From: an uncultured Clostridia bacterium
GTDB taxonomy: Bacteria > Bacillota > Clostridia > Peptostreptococcales > Anaerovoracaceae
Length of the DNA: 11,007 nt
Assembly: GCA_934277655.1 (NCBI GenBank)
Contig: CAKQVC010000041.1
Span: 1 to 11,007 of the forward strand
Reading direction: 5' to 3'
This document shows, in pieces, positions 7,039 through 11,007 of this stretch. The position numbers and the translations under genes were made by a program. Positions within the stretch are counted from its first letter, which is position 1; the number at the start of each line of letters is the position of its first letter. The notes below the pieces were generated by a model. That model was not told where the DNA came from. It saw nothing but the letters and a program-made list of their open reading frames with translations, and ran no database searches.

Positions 7039-7905
7039 CTATTCCACCTTCTCTTTCTCAAACAATTTTCTTCTTGCAGTTGAGCGTCTCATCATATCCT
7101 TGATGCCTTCTTTATCGCCCTCCATGATCATTCGTTCCAGTTTGGACACTTCCATAGTAAAAAGTTTTACCTGATGTAAAAGCGCATCCTTGTTCAGAAG
7201 GAACAGCTCACTCCACAAAGTCTCGTCAATACGGGCAATTCTGGTCAGATCACGGAACGAGTCTCCTGTATAGTCTTCCAGCCTGTCCATGTGATTGCAG
7301 GTCATGAGTGACATGGCAATGCAGTGTGTCAACTGCGAAACGAAACCAATCATCTCATCGTGATCATACGGGGAAAGCTCTGAAATTCTTGCAAATCCGA
7401 GGATTTCTCCAATCTGCCTGCAGACAGCTTTCGCCTCTTCCGTATTTTTTTCTGTCGGAACGATGATATAGTTCGCCTGATAGAAAATCTTTTCGTTACT
7501 GTTCTGAACACCAAGCTTTTCGCCTCCTGCCATCGGATGGGCCGCAATGTATTCACAGTCCTCCCGGAGCATCTTCTGAATATCGTCGACGATGCATCCC
7601 TTCACACCGGTTACGTCTGTCAGGATCGCACCAGGCTTGAAATACTGCTGGTTTGCTTCGATCCATTCTTTAAAAATATGTGGGTACAATGCGAAAATGA
7701 CCAGATCTGCTTTTCCGATCAGTTCCGTATCCACTTCGGAACTGCCTTCTGCAATAATCTTGTTTTTCAGTGCATATTCGATAGACTCCGGATTGCTGTC
7801 TATGGCATGAACGGTAAATCCGTTCTTTGTAAATCCTCTTGCATAACTGCCGCCTATGATTCCCAGCCCGACAATTAAAATATTCGTGTTTTGATCAATC
7901 TTCAA
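7039..7905 (-). CDS. tyrA: Prephenate dehydrogenase TyrA (TTG start)
   Basis: This enzyme oxidatively decarboxylates prephenate to 4-hydroxyphenylpyruvate with NAD(P)+, committing flux to tyrosine. The 288-residue product opens with the Rossmann motif GLGIIGGS (13-20) and Asp36 at the end of the second strand, suggesting NAD+. It then shows AAHPMAGGEKLGV (121-133) and SQLTHCIA (190-197) with the expected catalytic His194, then an all-helical C-terminal dimer domain. The C-terminal ACT domain found in B. subtilis TyrA is absent. The start is TTG at 7905: it is preceded by GAGGT with an eight-base gap, and no in-frame ATG lies before the Rossmann motif. It overlaps the end of aroA by 11 bases. 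Use of arogenate instead of prephenate cannot be excluded. Confidence 0.93.
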   Translation of the reverse strand: MKIDQNTNILIVGLGIIGGSYARGFTKNGFTVHAIDSNPESIEYALKNKIIAEGSSEVDTELIGKADLVIFALYPHIFKEWIEANQQYFKPGAILTDVTGVKGCIVDDIQKMLREDCEYIAAHPMAGGEKLGVQNSNEKIFYQANYIIVPTEKNTEEAKAVCRQIGEILGFARISELSPYDHDEMIGFVSQLTHCIAMSLMTCNHMDRLEDYTGDSFRDLTRIARIDETLWSELFLLNKDALLHQVKLFTMEVSKLERMIMEGDKEGIKDMMRRSTARRKLFEKEKVE

Positions 7906-9163
7906 TTTTCGTTACCTCTATTCCCAGAGACGTCAATTTCTCGAAGAAATCCGGAAAACTTTTCGTTACCGCTTCCGCTCCCTGTATTTCTCCGCCGGTT
8001 AACGTCAGAAGCACGGCACAGGACATGACGATCCGATGGTCGTTGTGACCGTCCAGAATCGTTTCTGGCGGATGAATACATGTACCTTCGACAATGACTT
8101 CATCCTCTCCTACATGAACCTTTACGCCGAATTTCTTCAATTCTGACGCCATTACTACTCCTCTGTTGCTTTCTTTTATTTTCAATCTTTTGCAGCCCGA
8201 AAAGGTTCCGCCGCCGACAGCTGCTGCCACTGCGAAAAGAATCGGTCCCAGATCCGGACAGTCTGAAATATTGATTTCTGTTTTCTTTTTTTGTTTCAGT
8301 TCTTCAAAAAAACTCCGATAAACCTGGTCTCCCTGCAAGCTGTTTTCATTCAGATTGCCGATGGAAACCTGTCCGCCTATCACATTCAAAGCCTCGAAAA
8401 ATGCTGCGTTGGAATAATCCCCTTCCACAGCAAGTTCCTGTGGCATGAATTTCTGACCACCCTTCACATACAGCACATTTTCGTCTTTCCAGCCTGCCTC
8501 AATGCCGAACGCAGCCAGTGCGGAAAGCGTCATTTCTATATAGGATCTGCTTTCAACCGGTGGCTGGATCTGGATGGTGCTGTCTGTCTCAAGCTGCGGC
8601 AGTGCAAAAAGAAGTCCGCTGATAAACTGGCTGGAAATATCGCCCGCCAGTGAAAAGTTGCCTGGTTTCAGTTTTCCTTCTGTCAAAATGCCTGTTTCAT
8701 CCTGGTGAAAAAGAATCTGCTGTTCTTCGCAGATTTTCCGGTAGACGCTCTGCGGACGTTCCATCAATCTTCCACTTCCGCAAAAGGCCGTTTTTCCTCC
8801 GGCTGCAAGACAGATAGGAATGAAAAACCGGAGCGTACTGCCGCTTTCCCTGCACATTAAGGTTCTGACCGGATTTTCCGGTTTCTGTGTTTCTTCAGTT
8901 TTCTCGTCTGCCGCTGTATCCCGGCACAGTTCATTCAGCTCCCTGCCGTAAACAACGGCTGTATCTTTTTCCAGTTCGCATCGGATGCCGAGAGCCTGCA
9001 GACAGTCAATGGTCGCCAGCACATCTTCTGATGGTGCGATCCCGTGTATGACAGATGTTCCATCTGCAAGGCCTGCACAGATGAGAAGCCGGTGTGCCAT
9101 GCTTTTCGAAGGTGGCGCCTGAACCGTTCCCCGGGCAGTTCCTTTTCCAATTTTTACTCGCAT
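7895..9163 (-). CDS. aroA: 3-phosphoshikimate 1-carboxyvinyltransferase (EPSP synthase)
   Basis: EPSP synthase joins shikimate 3-phosphate and PEP to give EPSP, the precursor of chorismate. The 422-residue product has PPSKSMAHR with Lys20, Ser21 and Arg25, the PEP-binding ESGSTLR (106-112), SSQF (177-180), Asp304 in CPDLGP as likely catalytic acid, KESNR with Lys330-Glu331, GHNDHR (372-377), and KSFPDFF (401-407). The ESGSTLRF segment replaces the NAGTAMRP of E. coli; Gly is kept but the Pro101 equivalent is Phe. Residues about 81-98 form an acidic, low-complexity insertion compared with E. coli. ATG 9163 has GGGAGG six bases upstream and overlaps aroQ by ten bases. All key residues are present, so it should be active. 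Confidence 0.96.
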   Translation of the reverse strand: MRVKIGKGTARGTVQAPPSKSMAHRLLICAGLADGTSVIHGIAPSEDVLATIDCLQALGIRCELEKDTAVVYGRELNELCRDTAADEKTEETQKPENPVRTLMCRESGSTLRFFIPICLAAGGKTAFCGSGRLMERPQSVYRKICEEQQILFHQDETGILTEGKLKPGNFSLAGDISSQFISGLLFALPQLETDSTIQIQPPVESRSYIEMTLSALAAFGIEAGWKDENVLYVKGGQKFMPQELAVEGDYSNAAFFEALNVIGGQVSIGNLNENSLQGDQVYRSFFEELKQKKKTEINISDCPDLGPILFAVAAAVGGGTFSGCKRLKIKESNRGVVMASELKKFGVKVHVGEDEVIVEGTCIHPPETILDGHNDHRIVMSCAVLLTLTGGEIQGAEAVTKSFPDFFEKLTSLGIEVTKIED

Positions 9164-9603
9164 GCCTTGCCTCCCAGCTTTTCGATCAAAAAGTCAATGG
9201 CTTGCAGATATCCATCCGTTCCTTGTCCCATGATGGTAAAGCAACAACCCTGCCGGATGTAGCTCACCTGACGAAAATCTTCTCGTTTCTTTACATCGGA
9301 TATATGAACCTCTGCAGTTGGAATCCTCGTTCCGTTTACCGCATCCAAAAGAGCAACGCTGGTATGGGTATAGGCTGCCGGGTTGATGACAATGCCATCT
9401 GCCTGATCGAAATAAGCCTGCTGGATCCGGTCTACCAAATCTCCTTCATGATTGGACTGGTAGAATTCACACACTACCTGTCTTTGTTCACAATGCTTTT
9501 TGATCTTTTCCACCAGATCCTGATAAGTCTCTGTTCCATATTTGTCCGGTTCCCGGATACCAAGCATGTTCAGGTTCGGACCATTTATAATCACAAATTT
9601 CAT
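9154..9603 (-). CDS. aroQ: 3-dehydroquinate dehydratase, type II
   Basis: The type II dehydratase converts 3-dehydroquinate to 3-dehydroshikimate; it is a small dodecameric enzyme unrelated to type I AroD. The 149-residue product has NGPNLNMLG with Asn10, then REPDKYG with Arg17 and catalytic Tyr22 on the active-site loop, QSNHEGDLVD (49-58), NPAAYTHTS with Asn74 and His80, Asp87, EVHISD with Glu98 and His100, and Arg111. These match the known active-site set in order and spacing. Its ATG (9603) comes one base after the aroE-aroK stop, and the nearest GGAG is 13 bases away, too far for a good site, so translation is probably coupled by termination and restart. It overlaps aroA by ten bases. 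Confidence 0.96.
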   Translation of the reverse strand: MKFVIINGPNLNMLGIREPDKYGTETYQDLVEKIKKHCEQRQVVCEFYQSNHEGDLVDRIQQAYFDQADGIVINPAAYTHTSVALLDAVNGTRIPTAEVHISDVKKREDFRQVSYIRQGCCFTIMGQGTDGYLQAIDFLIEKLGGKACE

Positions 9604-9604
9604 A

Positions 9605-10840
9605 TTACTTTAATGTCTCCAGAATCTTGCAGACGGCTTTCTCCGATGTATGCGGATTTTTGATCACTACGTCTGCAGTATTTTTATAGATGCTGCTACG
9701 TTCTCGATAACGCTGTTTGATGGCTTCTTTCGTGCCTGCCAGCGGTCTGTCATCTGTCGGAACCAACATGTGTACCGGACGGTCGATATAGAAAACTCTT
9801 CCGTTCAGTTTCAGAGCGTCCACGTTTTCCTGTCTTAGAATCACACCGCCTCCGGTAGCAATGACCGCACCCGCTTTTTTTGAAACTTCCAGGATGACTT
9901 CTGTTTCCAGATCCCTGAAATATGCTTCTCCATGTTGGGCAAAAATTTCAGGAATCGTCTTTCCTGCTTTTTCTTCGATCAGCGCATCCGTATCCCAAAA
10001 CTCTTTTTTCGTTTTCTGTGCAAGTTTCTTTCCGATGGTGCTCTTGCCGCTGCCCGGCATTCCGGTAAGGACGATGTTTTCTTTGTCCTCGCGGAGCTTG
10101 TCGAAAATAATGTCGATTCTTCTGTCATCTGCCGGTATAGAGCGGAAAAACTCCGATGCTCTTACTGCCTGTGCAACCAGCATATAAAGACCGCCTGCCG
10201 CTTTCTTGTTTCTCTGTAATGCCTGATATACCAGCTGTGTTCTGAGCGGATTATACACAACATCGATTACACCTTCCAGTTTTTCATATGCATCCAGACG
10301 AATCATGTGCTGATGAATATTGGGATACATGCCACAAGGTGTCGTGTTGATGATGACCTGTACATCGCTGTACACTTTTTCTGCTTCTTCATAGGTCAAA
10401 GCTTCATTCTTGCCGCTTCTACTGGCTTTTAGTATTTCTGCTGCTCCCAGATTCATGCACACAGCTCTTGCCGTATCGGACGTACCCCCGGTTCCTGCAA
10501 TCAGCACCTTTTTTCCTTCTACCTGAACACCGGTGTGAAGAATCAAAGCTTTCAATCCGTCATAATCAGTATTGTGTCCGATCAGCCTGCCATTGTCATT
10601 GCGGATACAGTTAACGGCTCCGATCGCACGTGCTTCCGGTGAAATCTCATCTAAGTAAGGAATCACATCCTTCTTGTAAGGGATCGTCACATTGATGCCT
10701 TTAAAAGCTTTTTCTTTCAGAAAGCCGTCCAGTTCCTCTCTTGGAAGTTCTTTCAACTGGTAGTCATAATCTGCAATCAGACCATGTATTTCTTTCGAGA
10801 AGCTGTGCCCCAGTTTCTCTCCGATCAGTCCGTATTCCAT
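9605..10840 (-). CDS. Shikimate dehydrogenase / shikimate kinase fusion (AroE-AroK)
   Basis: One uninterrupted frame of 411 residues joins two consecutive enzymes of the shikimate pathway. Residues 1 to about 250 are AroE, which reduces 3-dehydroshikimate with NADPH: GHSFSKEIH with Ser13 and Ser15, NVTIPYKK with catalytic Lys56, GAVN with Asn77, NTDYDG with Asp92, the nucleotide loop GTGGTS (116-121) and Gln224. Residues about 254-411 are AroK, which phosphorylates shikimate: Walker A GMPGSGKST (260-268), DTD (283-285), FRDLE with Arg309, ATGGGV (328-333) and the lid RPLAG (365-369). Both sites look complete. The join (about 240-255, SIPADDRR to DKENIV) is short and charged. ATG 10840 fits the usual AroE start, but its ribosome site is weak (GAGTGG, more than ten bases away). 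It is the first gene of the operon seen here. Confidence 0.95.
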   Translation of the reverse strand: MEYGLIGEKLGHSFSKEIHGLIADYDYQLKELPREELDGFLKEKAFKGINVTIPYKKDVIPYLDEISPEARAIGAVNCIRNDNGRLIGHNTDYDGLKALILHTGVQVEGKKVLIAGTGGTSDTARAVCMNLGAAEILKASRSGKNEALTYEEAEKVYSDVQVIINTTPCGMYPNIHQHMIRLDAYEKLEGVIDVVYNPLRTQLVYQALQRNKKAAGGLYMLVAQAVRASEFFRSIPADDRRIDIIFDKLREDKENIVLTGMPGSGKSTIGKKLAQKTKKEFWDTDALIEEKAGKTIPEIFAQHGEAYFRDLETEVILEVSKKAGAVIATGGGVILRQENVDALKLNGRVFYIDRPVHMLVPTDDRPLAGTKEAIKQRYRERSSIYKNTADVVIKNPHTSEKAVCKILETLK

Positions 10841-10863
10841 TTAATATAGTTCTGCCACTCAAA

Positions 10864-10889
10864 ATGTGTTTAAATATACTCAAACACAT
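10864..10889 (-). promoter_or_regulatory. Leader hairpin with short U-tract upstream of aroE-aroK
   Basis: On the operon strand ATGTGTTT and AAACACAT form eight perfect pairs. Two G-U pairs and an A-U pair extend this to 11 pairs around a TATA loop, followed by TTTTGAG (10864-10858). On the other strand the G-U positions become A-C mismatches, which favours a role in the operon's own RNA. It could be a weak intrinsic terminator or attenuator. As DNA it is also a long inverted repeat that a repressor could bind. It ends about 20 bases before the start codon. Confidence 0.45.
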
Positions 10890-10898
10890 CGAGAAATT

Positions 10899-10918
10899 GA
10901 AGTCCTTGCGGATACTTC
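10899..10918 (-). promoter_or_regulatory. GNRA-capped hairpin in the aroE-aroK leader
   Basis: On the minus strand GAAG and CTTC pair, then after a two-base bulge TCC and GGA pair around a GCAA tetraloop. The hairpin lies ten bases before the U-tract hairpin. No T-box sequence, TRAP-type repeat row or known riboswitch core is visible around it. Confidence 0.3.
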
Positions 10919-11007
10919 TTACTGCTTCATTGTGTATGCTTTGGCGATTGTAAACAATACGCTACTCACAAGTTCTTGTACACTCCACAGTCGTAAATTC
11001 CTGCGAT
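10919..11007 (-). CDS. Possible C-terminal end of an upstream gene (partial, unrecognised)
   Basis: One minus-strand frame is open from the window edge to a TAA at 10921-10919 and would give 28 residues ending SVLFTIAKAYTMKQ. It looks protein-like and would end just before the leader hairpins, but so short a tail can be chance. A second frame ends at TGA 10968-10966 and a third at TAG 10964-10962. I recognise no family. If real, the palindromes at 10947-10979 lie inside coding sequence. Confidence 0.25.
   Translation of the reverse strand, partial: RRNLRLWSVQELVSSVLFTIAKAYTMKQ

Noticed and set aside
9094-9663. Plus-strand open frame opposite aroQ and the start of aroA
   Set aside because: It is antisense to a dehydratase with a complete active site, and no ribosome site or domain was seen.
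10841-11007. T-box or TRAP leader before the aro operon
   Set aside because: The T-box core sequence is absent, and the few GAG/TAG triplets are too few and irregularly spaced for TRAP.

Overview
The window looks like core chromosome of a low-to-moderate GC, Gram-positive Clostridia-type bacterium (Eubacteriales, perhaps a Lachnospiraceae or Family XIII relative). The evidence is the murC/purR/spoVG/glmU-type neighbourhood typical of Firmicutes, strong AGGAGG-like ribosome binding sites, and sigma-A-like promoters. No phage, transposon, CRISPR array, toxin system, tRNA or rRNA was seen. The species assignment is inference.

Left part (1-3296): on the minus strand, murC (378-1754) is followed 18 bases later by a left-handed beta-helix acetyltransferase (1-359, cut by the window edge). 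This second gene resembles only the C-terminal half of GlmU. Both act in peptidoglycan precursor synthesis. Divergent from murC, on the plus strand, are purR (purine repressor) and spoVG, each with its own recognisable promoter. A hairpin plus U-tract follows spoVG and faces the convergent pyk.

Right part (3297-10840): a tight minus-strand operon in the order aroE-aroK fusion, aroQ, aroA, tyrA, aroF, a class I aminotransferase and pyk. Most junctions are overlaps or gaps of a few bases; only aroF/aminotransferase has a real spacer (77 bases). The enzymes cover DAHP synthesis (AroF), dehydroquinate dehydration (AroQ), shikimate formation and phosphorylation (AroE-AroK), EPSP synthesis (AroA), and the tyrosine branch (TyrA plus aminotransferase). 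aroB, aroC and pheA are not here and must lie elsewhere if the pathway is complete. Three products (AroF, AroA, Pyk) consume phosphoenolpyruvate, so the operon sits on the PEP branch point.

The 167 bases upstream of aroE-aroK (10841-11007) hold hairpins and short palindromes and possibly the last codons of an upstream gene. No stretch longer than 300 bases lacks a gene. I found no clearly new biological system. The most interesting points are the stand-alone GlmU-like acetyltransferase, the aroE-aroK fusion, pyk inside the aromatic operon, and the structured leader in front of that operon.
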